64,000 nt of DNA from Thiodiazotropha sp040793985 (GTDB lineage Bacteria; Pseudomonadota; Gammaproteobacteria; Chromatiales; Chromatiaceae): NCBI GenBank assembly GCA_040793985.1, contig JBFNJI010000024.1, positions 124,001 through 188,000 on the forward strand. Direction: 5' to 3'. The translations under genes and the position numbers were made by a program. Shown piece by piece: positions 48,596 to 57,330 of the stretch (positions are counted from its first letter, which is position 1; every line of letters starts with the position of its first letter). The notes under the pieces are model-generated. The model was given only the letters and a program-made list of their open reading frames with translations, did no database searches and had not been told where the DNA came from.

Positions 48596-49672
48596 ATGCC
48601 AGCGACACAGCGAAGAGTCCCCATCGAGAGCGGTTGTCCCGACGGCATGCAATATATGCATCCTGTGATGAAGAGAAACTTCGGCCAGTGGAAATATCAT
48701 GAAGACCCAAAGCCGGGGGTTTTGAAGCATGTAGCCCATGACGGTGATGAAATCTGGACGGTGCGCGCCGGCACCCAGCGTATCCTGGATCTGTTTACCC
48801 TGCGCAAACTCTGCGAAATCGGCGACCGCTACGCGGACGGCTATCTACGCTTCACCATTCGCAGCAACATTGAATTCATGGTTGCGGACGGCGCCAAAGT
48901 GGACCCATTGATCGCGGAGCTGGAGGGGAACGGTTTTATCGTCGGCGGCACGCGGAATTCTGTCACTTCGATCTCCCATACCCAGGGCTGGCTCCACTGC
49001 GACATCCCCGCCACAGACGCCTCCGGCGTGGTGAAATCGATGATGGACCAGCTGATCGGTGAGTTCCGTGCCTGGAATATGCCGAATCGGGTCCATATCA
49101 CCACCTCCTGCTGTCAGATCAACTGCGGTGGCCAGGGGGATATCGCCATCAATATCCAACACACCAAGCCGCCGAAGATCAATCACGACCTTGTGGCCAA
49201 CGTATGTGAGCGACCATCGGTGGTAGCCCGTTGCCCGGTCGCCGCCATCAGACCGGCGATGGTCAATGGCAAGCCCTCACTTGAAGTCGATGAACGCAAG
49301 TGTGTCTGCTGCGGCGCCTGCTACCCACCATGCCCTCCGATGCAGATCAACGACCCGGAGCATTCGAAATTGGCCGTCTGGATCGGTGGCAACCACTCCA
49401 ATGCCCGCGGCAGACCGAGCTTCCAAAAACTGGTAGCCGCAGGCATCCCCAACAATCCGCCACGTTGGCCAGAGGCCACCGCCATTGTAAAACGGATATT
49501 GAGCGTCTATAAGCGGGATGCCCAGGACTGGGAAAGGATCAACGACTGGGTGGAACGCATCGGCTGGCCCCGTTTCTTCGAGCTGACCGAACTGCCGTTC
49601 ACCAAATTCCACATCGACAACTGGCGCGGCCAGCAAAAGAGCCTGAACGCCTCGAGCCATCTGCGATTTTAA
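48596..49672 (+). CDS. dsrB: Dissimilatory sulfite reductase beta subunit
   Basis: The 358-residue product begins RRVPIESGCPDGMQYMHPVM, as in DsrB. The cofactor Cys of the second siroheme site are in CCQINC near residue 171-176 plus an earlier Cys (WLHCDIP). A ferredoxin domain follows with CVCCGACYPPCPP near 235-246. DsrB carries the catalytic siroheme. The start has AGGAG in front of the ATG. Two bases after its stop a composite repeat begins; dsrE is not found downstream, nor is dsrD, the reductive-type marker. Confidence 0.96.
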   Translation: MPATQRRVPIESGCPDGMQYMHPVMKRNFGQWKYHEDPKPGVLKHVAHDGDEIWTVRAGTQRILDLFTLRKLCEIGDRYADGYLRFTIRSNIEFMVADGAKVDPLIAELEGNGFIVGGTRNSVTSISHTQGWLHCDIPATDASGVVKSMMDQLIGEFRAWNMPNRVHITTSCCQINCGGQGDIAINIQHTKPPKINHDLVANVCERPSVVARCPVAAIRPAMVNGKPSLEVDERKCVCCGACYPPCPPMQINDPEHSKLAVWIGGNHSNARGRPSFQKLVAAGIPNNPPRWPEATAIVKRILSVYKRDAQDWERINDWVERIGWPRFFELTELPFTKFHIDNWRGQQKSLNASSHLRF

Positions 49673-50045
49673 GATTCAAGCCGCAGATGAACGCTGATAA
49701 ACGCAACTGTTATTTCTATGCGTAGGGTGCGGCTTGCCGCACCTTCACATATTCATCAGCATGGTACAGGTGTATCCAGAAGGCTAACGGTGCGGCAAGC
49801 CGCACCCTACAATCTGTTTCCCACGCGGGAGCATGGAAATGAAGAAAAATTTCGCGTAGCTTTGCGTTGATTTGCGTCCATTTGCAGCCTGAATACCTAA
49901 GGATGGCATTAATCAGAGCCTCCCTAATAGATTCACCACCGAATCCCTGTTAAATCCCCCACCCATTACCGCAACGCACTCGGGTAGACTAAAATGAGTT
50001 GTGTTTGTTGAACTTCAGGCTGTAACAACAATAAGATCTTGAGCT
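49673..50045. other. Gap between dsrB and EF-G gene
   Basis: This 373-base interval is occupied from 49674 to 49894 by the composite repeat and has about 150 bases of ordinary sequence before the EF-G gene. No gene, T-run terminator or confident promoter is visible. A TTGAG near 50040 is the only ribosome-site-like string before the ATG at 50046. Confidence 0.5.
49674..49894. repeat. Composite palindromic repeat, copy B (complete)
   Basis: The element has imperfect 34-bp outer inverted arms, 49674-49707 and 49861-49894 (26 of 34 match). Inside lies a perfect 22-bp inverted repeat, GTAGGGTGCGGCTTGCCGCA plus CC at 49722-49743, and its complement at 49789-49810, with a 45-base spacer. A CCCACGCGGGAGCATGG module (49817-49837) corresponds to the hairpin of copy A. 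It begins two bases after the dsrB stop. No protein is encoded. Confidence 0.85.
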
Positions 50046-52118
50046 ATGACTGCCAAAGCCGTTCCCATTGAGCGCTTGCGTAATATCGGTTTGATCGCCC
50101 ATATCGATGCCGGTAAGACCACCACCACGGAGCGTATTCTCTACTACGCGGGCCGTACCCATCAGCTGGGCTCTGTTGATAGCGGCACTACCGTCACCGA
50201 CTGGATGGACCAGGAGCGTGAACGCGGCATCACCATTGTCGACGCGGCCGTCTCCGCCTTTTGGCAGGAACATCAGATCAACCTGATCGACACCCCGGGA
50301 CATATCGACTTTACCGCCGAGGTGCAGCGGGCCTTGCGCGTTTTGGATGGCGCCGTGGTCGTGTTCGACGCCTCCCAGGGCGTGGAACCCCAAAGCGAAA
50401 CGGTGTGGCGACAGGCGGACCGTTACCAGGTGCCACGTCTCTGTTTCATCAACAAGATGGATCGCATCGGCGCCGACTTCGAACATGCGGTCACCTCCAT
50501 TGGCGAACAGCTTGGCGCCAATCCGATACCGATTCAGCTGCCGCTGGGCGCGGAATCGGATTTCGCTGGGGTCATCGATCTGATCACCATGCAGCTCATA
50601 CGCTGGCGTGATGAACTCGGCGCGCATCGGGAGTACGAGGAGATACCAACGCCATACCTGGATGCCGCTAAGGGCGCCCGCGCGGTAATGATTGAAAGGC
50701 TCGCCGAAGTGGATGACACTCTGCTATCGCTCTGGCTGGAGGATGGAGATGCGGATCAATCCAGTATCCATGCAGCCCTGCGTCGGGCAACCTTGAGCAA
50801 TGAGATAGTAGCCGTGCTCTGCGGCAGCGCGTTGAGAAACCGGGGCGTTCAACCCCTGCTGGATGCCATTGTCAGCTATCTACCCTCCCCCCTCGACATT
50901 GGCGAGACCAGGGGAACAGATCCACGGAGCGGAGAAGCCTCTCTACGCTCTCCCGATGACGATGAACCCCTCGGCGCGCTGCTCTTCAAGACCGTCACCG
51001 ATCCCTATGCCGGTCGTCTCTGTTATGTGCGTGTCTACTCCGGCTGCTTGAGATCGGGCGCCAGCGTGCTCAACCCCCGCCACGAGCGCAATCAACGAAT
51101 TGGACGCCTGGAGCGGATGTATGCGGAGCGCCGTGAGGATATAGATGCCGTCCACGCCGGTGACATCGCCGCACTGCTGGGCATGAAGGATGCGATGACC
51201 GGGGACACCCTCTGCGATCCGAAGCATCCGATCGTCCTCGAGTCGATCAATTTTCCCGAACCGGTCATCAAGATTACAGTGGCGCCGGTCACCGCGCAGG
51301 ACCATGAACGCCTGGCCGACGCCCTGCACAATCTCGCGGAAGACGATCCCACCTTCAAAACGGTAACCGACGACGAAACCGGACAGACAATCATCTCCGG
51401 CATGGGGGAACTTCATCTCGAAGTACTGTTGGAAAAATTGAAGCGCGAGCAAGGCGTCAATGTGCGCACAGGCAACCCCAAGGTCGCCTACAAGGAGACG
51501 GTGACCCAGCCCGCGATGGCAGTTGAAGGCCTGTTTGTCAGGCAGACCGGTGGTCATGGTCAGTATGGTCACGTCATCGTCGACATACTCCCCGGAGATG
51601 TCGGCACGGGACTGCGCTTTGAAAACAAGATCAGCGGCAATGCCCTCTCTGCCGCCTACATCCCCGCGGTGGAGAAGGGTATACGCGAGGCGGCCCGAAG
51701 CGGTGTCATCGGCGGCTATCCCGTAACCGATATCAAGGTGGTGCTTGTCGGCGGCTCTGAACACAACGTGGACTCCAATCCACTGGCCTACCAAGTGGCA
51801 GCGGGTATGGCGCTGCGCAACGGTATGGAGGAAGGGATCCCGGTTCTGCTCGAACCGATCGTTCGTTGCGAGGTGATCACCCCCGAAGAACATCTGGGCG
51901 ACGTGCTGGCACAGTTGGCCAATCGCCGGGCCGAAATCGAAGACGTCTCGGACAAGCCGGGGCAGATCAAGGCGATTCGCAACCAGGTTCCACTATCCGA
52001 GATGTTCGGCTATGCCACGGAATTGCGCTCCGCAACCCATGGCCGAGGGTCGTTCACCATGGAAATAGACCACTATGCAGCAGTCGCACCCGCAATAATG
52101 AAGGCGCTGGGGCGTTAG
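50046..52118 (+). CDS. fusA2: Elongation factor G, second-type paralog
   Basis: The 690-residue protein has all EF-G GTPase motifs: G1 AHIDAGKTTTTER, G2 RERGIT, G3 DTPGHIDF and G4 NKMD, and the C-terminal domains III-V (GMGELHLEVLLEKLKREQ and GRGSFTMEIDHYAAVAP). It lies far from any ribosomal protein operon and has sequences such as GTTVTDWMDQERERG that differ from the usual fusA, so it is likely a paralog (EF-G2) with a specialised role such as ribosome recycling. Whether a str-operon fusA exists elsewhere is not visible. Resistance function is not indicated. Confidence 0.9.
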   Translation: MTAKAVPIERLRNIGLIAHIDAGKTTTTERILYYAGRTHQLGSVDSGTTVTDWMDQERERGITIVDAAVSAFWQEHQINLIDTPGHIDFTAEVQRALRVLDGAVVVFDASQGVEPQSETVWRQADRYQVPRLCFINKMDRIGADFEHAVTSIGEQLGANPIPIQLPLGAESDFAGVIDLITMQLIRWRDELGAHREYEEIPTPYLDAAKGARAVMIERLAEVDDTLLSLWLEDGDADQSSIHAALRRATLSNEIVAVLCGSALRNRGVQPLLDAIVSYLPSPLDIGETRGTDPRSGEASLRSPDDDEPLGALLFKTVTDPYAGRLCYVRVYSGCLRSGASVLNPRHERNQRIGRLERMYAERREDIDAVHAGDIAALLGMKDAMTGDTLCDPKHPIVLESINFPEPVIKITVAPVTAQDHERLADALHNLAEDDPTFKTVTDDETGQTIISGMGELHLEVLLEKLKREQGVNVRTGNPKVAYKETVTQPAMAVEGLFVRQTGGHGQYGHVIVDILPGDVGTGLRFENKISGNALSAAYIPAVEKGIREAARSGVIGGYPVTDIKVVLVGGSEHNVDSNPLAYQVAAGMALRNGMEEGIPVLLEPIVRCEVITPEEHLGDVLAQLANRRAEIEDVSDKPGQIKAIRNQVPLSEMFGYATELRSATHGRGSFTMEIDHYAAVAPAIMKALGR

Positions 52119-52131
52119 CAGTTACAGAAGC

Positions 52132-52683
52132 TCAGCCTGTAAAGGCCTGGTCCGATTTTAGATAGTCGATCTCGTCCGCACTACTCTCGCGGCCCAGGAT
52201 ATCATTCCTGTGGGGGAAGCGGCCGAAACGCCGGATAAGCTCCCGATGGTGTTTCGCCCATTTCAGATTCGATTGCAGGCCGGCCGCTGCAAACAGCGCC
52301 ACCGACCTCTCCTGATCGGAGAGGGATTCGCTATGCATGAAAGGTAAATAGAGAAACGCTTGCCATGCGGCTGGCATCTGTTTGTCGAAACCGGTCTCTA
52401 TGGCGTGATCGGCGATGTCCCGCGATTGCTGTTCAGTGGCGAAGGACTCGGGGCGGTCACGGAACATATGCAGGGGAAACTGGTCGAGCAGGATCACCAG
52501 GGCAAGGCAACCCTCTTTCGAGGCCTTCCAGACTTCCAATTCCCCTCTCCGCGCCTGCTGCCAAAGCGCGATGTAGCGATCCCTTATCTCCTGATCGAAC
52601 GCAGCAGTTGAATTGAAACGTAGCGGCCTGACCCTATCGGAAAACCAGAAATCGATAAGTCGATCTATTTCATCACTGTTCAT
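52132..52683 (-). CDS. DUF924 family protein
   Basis: The 183-residue product from ATG 52683 (MNSDEIDRLIDFWFSDR) matches DUF924: LALVILLDQFPLHMFRDRPESFATE and YLPFMHSESLSDQERSV are family signatures. The frame continues upstream to 52770, but the added residues do not belong to the family and an AGG lies ten bases before 52683. It is an all-helical protein resembling a tetratricopeptide fold; function unknown. It is convergent with the EF-G gene (13-base gap). Confidence 0.8.
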   Translation of the reverse strand: MNSDEIDRLIDFWFSDRVRPLRFNSTAAFDQEIRDRYIALWQQARRGELEVWKASKEGCLALVILLDQFPLHMFRDRPESFATEQQSRDIADHAIETGFDKQMPAAWQAFLYLPFMHSESLSDQERSVALFAAAGLQSNLKWAKHHRELIRRFGRFPHRNDILGRESSADEIDYLKSDQAFTG

Positions 52684-53155
52684 AACAAAGCCTGGTGGAT
52701 GTGGAGGCGATTGCAAATCATGTGGCATTGCACCGATTTGTGCTTCAGCCATTACATGTAGGTTTAGCATGGATGATTAACTTTATAACAGTGACACCGT
52801 CTATGGATGTGCATCAATTACGGATTACAATTCATAACCCGGCCGTTGATTCGGTGCTGTTGCAGGATGGTTAGTCCTTACCCCGATGAATGGTGGCAGC
52901 TTCGGACTGCCCGGCCCTATCATTGTCGGTGTGACCGGGGCCTTTATACGCAGCTTGGGTTTTTTTGACTTCTTGGTCTCTCACCAGGTGGTTTGGTGGG
53001 ATCATTGATAAGTACGGTTACAAGTGCTTCAATTTTACTGTTTTTCGTTGATTTGATCGAAAACAGCTACCTATTTCAACCCTTTTTCGAAGATTGGCAT
53101 GGGTGCCATACTTTTTTATAGCGGCAAAACGTACTGAATTTGATACCCTTAATGG
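52684..53155. other. Gap between DUF924 and DUF1287 genes
   Basis: This 472-base region holds the GlsB-type remnant at 52850-53008 and otherwise no gene. The stretch 53020-53150 is AT-rich and should contain the promoter of the DUF1287 gene. No terminator is obvious. Confidence 0.45.
52850..53008 (+). pseudogene. Remnant of a GlsB/YeaQ/YmgE-type small membrane protein
   Basis: Read in one frame from 52850, the DNA gives FGAVAGWLVLTPMNGGSFGL followed by PGPIIVGVTGAFIRSLGFF and a stop at 53006. That is the core of the transglycosylase-associated (GlsB/YeaQ/YmgE) family, which normally reads GAIAGWLA...GGGFGLIGDIIVG..GAFIGG. The 5' part is missing; an in-frame TGA at 52847-52849 precedes it and the C-terminal glycine helix is diverged. 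No full gene can be built. Family members are stress-related small membrane proteins. Confidence 0.5.
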
Positions 53156-53743
53156 ATGCCAAAAATAGCGTTCGTTTTATTGCTGATCCAGCTATCCTCA
53201 TGCGCATGGGCGGGGACGCTGGAGGATAGACTCGTGTCAGCGGCGTTGGATCGTACCAAGCATAGTGTCCGATACGATGGTTCCTACGTCCCACTCACCT
53301 ATCCGGGAGGTGACGTTCCAAGCAATACAGGTGTCTGCACCGATCTCCTGATCCGCGCGTACCGTGCCCTCGATATAGACCTGCAACAGCTTGTTCATGA
53401 GGATATGGCTGCTAATTTCGACAGCTATCCCTCGCGGCGGATATGGGGCTTGACAAGGGCCGACAGCAATATCGATCATCGACGGGTTCCCAATCTTCAG
53501 CGATTTTTCACCCGCCATGGCCGGAGTCTGCCGATAACCCGCACTGGCAGCGCTTACAAAAGCGGCGATATCGTAACCTGGATACTGCCCGGTAACCTGC
53601 CCCACATCGGCATAGTCACCGACAGGTTTAACCCGGAGACCGGGGTGCCGCTGATCGTCCATAACATCGGCGCCGGCCCCAAGCTCGAGGATATGCTCTT
53701 CCACTACCCGATAACCGGGCACTACCGCTATTTACCGCGATAA
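53156..53743 (+). CDS. DUF1287 (YijF-like) periplasmic protein
   Basis: The 195-residue product has a signal peptide (about 1-19, cleavage after CAWA). The mature domain matches DUF1287: TYPGGDVPSNTGVCTDLLIRAYRALDIDLQQLVHEDM, with the presumed nucleophile Cys61, and later LPHIGIVTDRF with a His. The pattern Cys...His suggests an NlpC/P60-like amidase or transferase, but no activity is established. It has a spacing of 17 bases to the end of the convergent SLC13 gene. Confidence 0.82.
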   Translation: MPKIAFVLLLIQLSSCAWAGTLEDRLVSAALDRTKHSVRYDGSYVPLTYPGGDVPSNTGVCTDLLIRAYRALDIDLQQLVHEDMAANFDSYPSRRIWGLTRADSNIDHRRVPNLQRFFTRHGRSLPITRTGSAYKSGDIVTWILPGNLPHIGIVTDRFNPETGVPLIVHNIGAGPKLEDMLFHYPITGHYRYLPR

Positions 53744-53760
53744 AAGGCGACAGCGACGCA

Positions 53761-55590
53761 TCAAACCCCGTAGAGGGTCGGTAACAACCAGCTGTAGGCC
53801 AACCACATGATAAGAATCAGCGGCAGACCAACGCGCACAAAATCTGAGAACTTGTAGTTTCCTGCACTCATCACCAACAAATTGGTCTGATACGCCATAG
53901 GGGTCGCATAGCTCATATTTGCACCAAACAGCACCGCAAGAATGAAGGGTTCAACCGGTAGTTGGAGTGAGTTCGCAATACTGATAGCGATGGGAGTCCC
54001 GATTACCGCAGCAGCGTTATTGGAGACGACATTGGTCAAGATCGCCATCACCAGAATCAGTCCGCTCAGTATCAAGGTCGATGATGCGCCGTCGGTTACC
54101 TGAAGAAAAAGATGCGCAAGTAAATCACTGCCCCCGGTCATCAGCAAGGCATTTCCCAATGCCAGGCTTGCCACGATGATTAGAATCACCTGAGCATTAA
54201 GGGCACTGCCGACATCGCGCCAGGAGAGACAACCGCACAACAACATCAGCAACACTCCACCTAAGGCACTCACAGAGATGGGAAGGATACCGAACGCGGC
54301 AAATAAAATGATAGCCAGCATGATCCCCAGTGAATAGGGGGCCTTCCTGGTATGAGGCAGATCCGTGGTAGCGTCGAGGACCATCACGATCGACTGTTGC
54401 TTCAATTCGTCAATCTGGTCCCGCTTGCCCTGAACCAGCAACACGTCACCTATTCTCAGATTAAGATTCCCCAAGCCATGAGGCATCGTCTTTATGCGTT
54501 CGTTGGCACGATGAATCGCCAACACAACCAGTTGATAGCTGTCGGCAAAGCGTATTTCATTGAGGGTTCTGTTCTGTAACGGCGAACCGCGAAACACGAT
54601 CGCCTCAGCGAGCTGTTGGTCATCTGCCTTCAGCGGATGATCTTCATCGACTTCATCACCAGCCGAGTAAAGGGTAGCACCGAGTTGCTGCTCAAACTCC
54701 TTCAGGTTGGCTGGCGTGTCGTGTACCAGCAAGCGGTCACCCGAATTGATAACCGCATCCGGCAGCGGCATGATATAGGTAGTCTCGCTGCGTCGTATTC
54801 TTTCAACATTCATGACATTCTGAGTAAGTGCTATCACTTCAGACAGTTTCATGCCTGCCACCCTGCTCTCCTCCTTGATCACCAGGTGGGCGGTGAAAAT
54901 CCTCGGCGAGCTGTCAGCCAACACCAGCTCGCGTTTAGGCAGCATGCGCGGCGCAATCAACCAGAGATAGAGCAGCCCGATCCCATTGGCGATCACCGCA
55001 GGCACGATGAAATCGAACATCTCCATCCGGCGTTGCCCGAGGTCTGCGGCGACACCGATCACCAGCAGGTTGGTAGAGGTGCCGATGGTGGTACTCATCC
55101 CGCCGATCAGCGTCGCAAACCCCATCGGCATGAGCAGTGATGAGGCATTGGATTTTGTTTGCAATGAAACACTGACCAATATTGGCAGTAACAATATTAC
55201 AATCGGTGTGTTGTTGATGAATGCGCTAAGAATCCCAGCAATCAATAGTGTCGCAAGAAACGAAAGACTCGGACTGGCACGCCAAAGGCCCGCCAAGGTT
55301 CTGCCTACGGGTTCAAGCGCCCCGGAGCGTACCAGGCCGTGACCAGCCACCATCAAGGCACAGACTGCAACCAGTGCTTCATGGCCGAAGCCACGAAAAA
55401 AATCGATAGCGCCGATCTCGCCGGCTGCGCCCCGATAGGGAAAGAGTTCAAATCCCACTGCAAGCAGTATCAACACCGATAGCGATGACGTCTCAAGAGG
55501 GATCTTCTCACGACTGAACAATATTAAAGCAACAACAGTCAGCGTTAAGACCGCCAGGGTGTGCGCACCGGTAACTCCATCTTCAATCAT
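53761..55590 (-). CDS. SLC13/DASS-family permease with TrkA-C domains
   Basis: The 609-residue protein has an N-terminal membrane half (about 10-200; GILSAFINNTPIVILLLPI, GGMSTTIGTSTNLLVIGVA, typical SNT/NNT-like hairpins), two cytosolic TrkA-C domains (about 225-310 and 330-410; RLLVHDTPANLKEFE and GDVLLVQGKRDQI), and a second membrane half (about 430-600; TNVVSNNAAAVIGTPIAISI). Such proteins transport sulfate, divalent anions or sodium-coupled dicarboxylates. In a sulfur oxidiser, sulfate or tungstate-like oxyanions are plausible, but the substrate is not determined by sequence. Confidence 0.88.
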   Translation of the reverse strand: MIEDGVTGAHTLAVLTLTVVALILFSREKIPLETSSLSVLILLAVGFELFPYRGAAGEIGAIDFFRGFGHEALVAVCALMVAGHGLVRSGALEPVGRTLAGLWRASPSLSFLATLLIAGILSAFINNTPIVILLLPILVSVSLQTKSNASSLLMPMGFATLIGGMSTTIGTSTNLLVIGVAADLGQRRMEMFDFIVPAVIANGIGLLYLWLIAPRMLPKRELVLADSSPRIFTAHLVIKEESRVAGMKLSEVIALTQNVMNVERIRRSETTYIMPLPDAVINSGDRLLVHDTPANLKEFEQQLGATLYSAGDEVDEDHPLKADDQQLAEAIVFRGSPLQNRTLNEIRFADSYQLVVLAIHRANERIKTMPHGLGNLNLRIGDVLLVQGKRDQIDELKQQSIVMVLDATTDLPHTRKAPYSLGIMLAIILFAAFGILPISVSALGGVLLMLLCGCLSWRDVGSALNAQVILIIVASLALGNALLMTGGSDLLAHLFLQVTDGASSTLILSGLILVMAILTNVVSNNAAAVIGTPIAISIANSLQLPVEPFILAVLFGANMSYATPMAYQTNLLVMSAGNYKFSDFVRVGLPLILIMWLAYSWLLPTLYGV

Positions 55591-56078
55591 GAGAAACGCC
55601 TTTTTTAGGCCAGTATAGCTACTAATTCACAAGGAGATTTGTCAATTTAGTTCAAATAAAGAATGGTGAATAACAGATGCTGTCTTAAAAGATAGCAGGA
55701 TCGAAGATAGATTTTATAACCCTGAATTCAACGACAGCGACCTTCAGATTGATTCTGATCGCATCTTTATACGGCCCATGCATTCAAGTTTTTGAAATCG
55801 CTGCCGCAGAATTATTCCTCTCGGGACTCAATGGAATTGAAAAAACTGGATATGACAATTGAATCCTTCTGAATTGTTTATCCACAAACAGACTTGAGTG
55901 AAAAAGTTAACGGTTCAAAAACAACCGATGCTGTCTTTAAGATAATGTCAAAAGGCACTAAATTGAGATAGAAAACTTAAAAAATGTAATTTTATACTTG
56001 AAAATCTTAGATAAGAGTTGTTCTTATACCAATCAGCAACTATATTGTGCATGTTTCTTCAATCACTAAGGAGTACCA
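55591..56078. other. AT-rich divergent region with DnaA box and direct repeats
   Basis: This 488-base gap between the SLC13 gene and the histone-like gene is low in G+C. It contains two near-identical sequences, GATGCTGTCTTAAAAGATA (55677-55695) and GATGCTGTCTTTAAGATA (55927-55944), and a perfect DnaA-box sequence TTATCCACA (55878-55886). No gene is visible. A strong ribosome site AAGGAGT precedes the histone-like ATG at 56079. Confidence 0.55.
55878..55886 (+). promoter_or_regulatory. DnaA-box-like sequence
   Basis: TTATCCACA matches the high-affinity E. coli DnaA box exactly. It is single within this region, so it is more likely chance or a regulatory site than an origin. Confidence 0.3.
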
Positions 56079-56561
56079 ATGGCTTTAAAGAAAACAGTGA
56101 AAAAGCGCCGTAGAGTAAAAAGAAAAGTTATATCGATGGATACGATCGTCGAGGCTTTACAGGCAGAAGTCAGCTTATCCACTTCCAACAAGCGCGCCCT
56201 GAGCAGATTAAACGCGGCAAACAAAGCTGTCGAGCGCCAGGATAAAGCAGTGGGAACCAGCAGCGAAAGGGTTACCAAAGCCCGTGCCGCCGTTGCCAAG
56301 GCAAAGACACCGGCCAGCAGGGAAAAGGCCAGAGAGCGTCTAGCCGCCGCGCAAGCCAAACTAAAAGAGAGTAGAGCAGCCCGCACCGCTGCAGTCGGCG
56401 AACAACGCAAGGCCGAACGCCTGGCTAAAGGACTCTATGCCGCCATGCAGAGAGCGCGTGCAAAGATGGTCAAAGAGTACGAAAAAGCGGCCAAATCAGT
56501 CGAGAAGGCTGTAGATAAGACCCGCCGCCGTCGTAGAAGCAAAAAGAAAGCTGCTGCCTAG
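56079..56561 (+). CDS. Histone-H1-like basic, Ala/Lys-rich protein
   Basis: The 160-residue product is strongly basic. It starts MALKKTVKKRRRVKRKVISM, has a short structured segment (about 20-60), then an Ala/Lys/Arg-rich helical part (about 60-140) and a second basic tail RRRRRSKKKAAA. It lacks aromatic residues beyond a few. This composition is like eukaryotic H1-type tails and bacterial AlgP/HctA-like proteins, suggesting DNA or RNA compaction. Coiled-coil potential is high. An AAGGAGT ribosome site and a downstream hairpin support expression. I do not assign a named gene. Confidence 0.72.
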   Translation: MALKKTVKKRRRVKRKVISMDTIVEALQAEVSLSTSNKRALSRLNAANKAVERQDKAVGTSSERVTKARAAVAKAKTPASREKARERLAAAQAKLKESRAARTAAVGEQRKAERLAKGLYAAMQRARAKMVKEYEKAAKSVEKAVDKTRRRRRSKKKAAA

Positions 56562-56571
56562 TTTTCTCACC

Positions 56572-56605
56572 ATCCCTGCCTTGGCCATCGAATCAAGGCG
56601 GGGAT
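56572..56605 (+). terminator. Hairpin after histone-like gene
   Basis: ATCCCTGCCTTG (56572-56583) pairs with CAAGGCGGGGAT (56594-56605) with one mismatch; T-rich sequence follows only 12 bases later. It is probably the terminator of the histone-like gene. Confidence 0.5.
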
Positions 56606-57330
56606 CCTCCATCGTTGATTTTACCCTCTCTTCTTTCATGCATCGCGTGAACAATTCATTTCTCTATCTCCGCCGCCAGGAGAGCGAAGCTTGAGACAAA
56701 TAGAGTTCGTATCCAAACCGCAACATCGAACCCCTTGTGTCGAAGAGCCTCTGCGAATGGGGTTGACATGTATACCCGACCTTTTAAATCAACAGCAGCC
56801 AGATGGCTTAGAGCATATATCGTTTTCCAACGCTCCCCTCCCAATTGAGCACAGATACCGTTATGTAGCGTGCATCGAATAGGTAGAGTAGCTTGAACAT
56901 GAGAAGCGCATTGACGGCAACCGTACTTGCCTCCATGATATTCGCCCCCTGCTCTCTCACCAAACGGAAGAAACCTATGGTGCCAACCAACCGTCAAGAA
57001 AGTGACAACAACGCCTATTCGCCACAGGCCCAGCAGTGCCAAAGATGCGGTTGTTGCCCGGTTTCAGCGGAAGCTGATCAAACCCCAGCATGATCCCGCG
57101 CAAAACAATCGGTGCTCCAACGCCATGGATGGGTTGTATGAACCATGAGGGCAATGTGAATTTGATAGAGAAGGCGCTTTCGCCGCTGTCGATAGGCAGA
57201 CAAGCGTGTTGGCATCGCACGTTTGCCAAGGCGACGGCACCGCGTCCAAGCCGAGATAGTCGTCGGCAGGCTCACTTGCATTGAAACCTCAGTCCAATAA
57301 TAAATTATAATTGATCCGAGGGGCGTTTGG
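56606..57330. other. Gene-poor stretch holding the P-type ATPase remnant
   Basis: The 725 bases hold only the ATPase remnant (56655-57060) and a few short open frames without family similarity at 57060-57290. A ribosome-like GAGGGG lies at about 57317-57324 for the next gene. Confidence 0.45.
56655..57060 (-). pseudogene. Decayed C-terminus of a P-type cation-transport ATPase
   Basis: Pieces in different frames on the minus strand line up with the last membrane helices of P-type ATPases. First LLGLWRIGVVVTFLTVG (frame A), then GTIGFFRLVREQGANI and MEASTVAVNALLMFKLLYLF plus DARYITVSV (frame B), then STPFAEALRHKGFDVAVWIR and TLFVSSFALLAAEIEK (frame A) before a stop. The family normally reads TVAVNTLVMGEIFYLFNSR. 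Frameshifts or stops (a TAA after YML in frame B) break it, and the headpiece (DKTGT, P- and N-domains) is absent. It is therefore a remnant. Start of the remnant is uncertain. Confidence 0.6.

Noticed and set aside
56975..57229. Minus-strand frame of 84 residues near the ATPase remnant
   Set aside because: It overlaps the remnant in another frame and has no family similarity or ribosome site.
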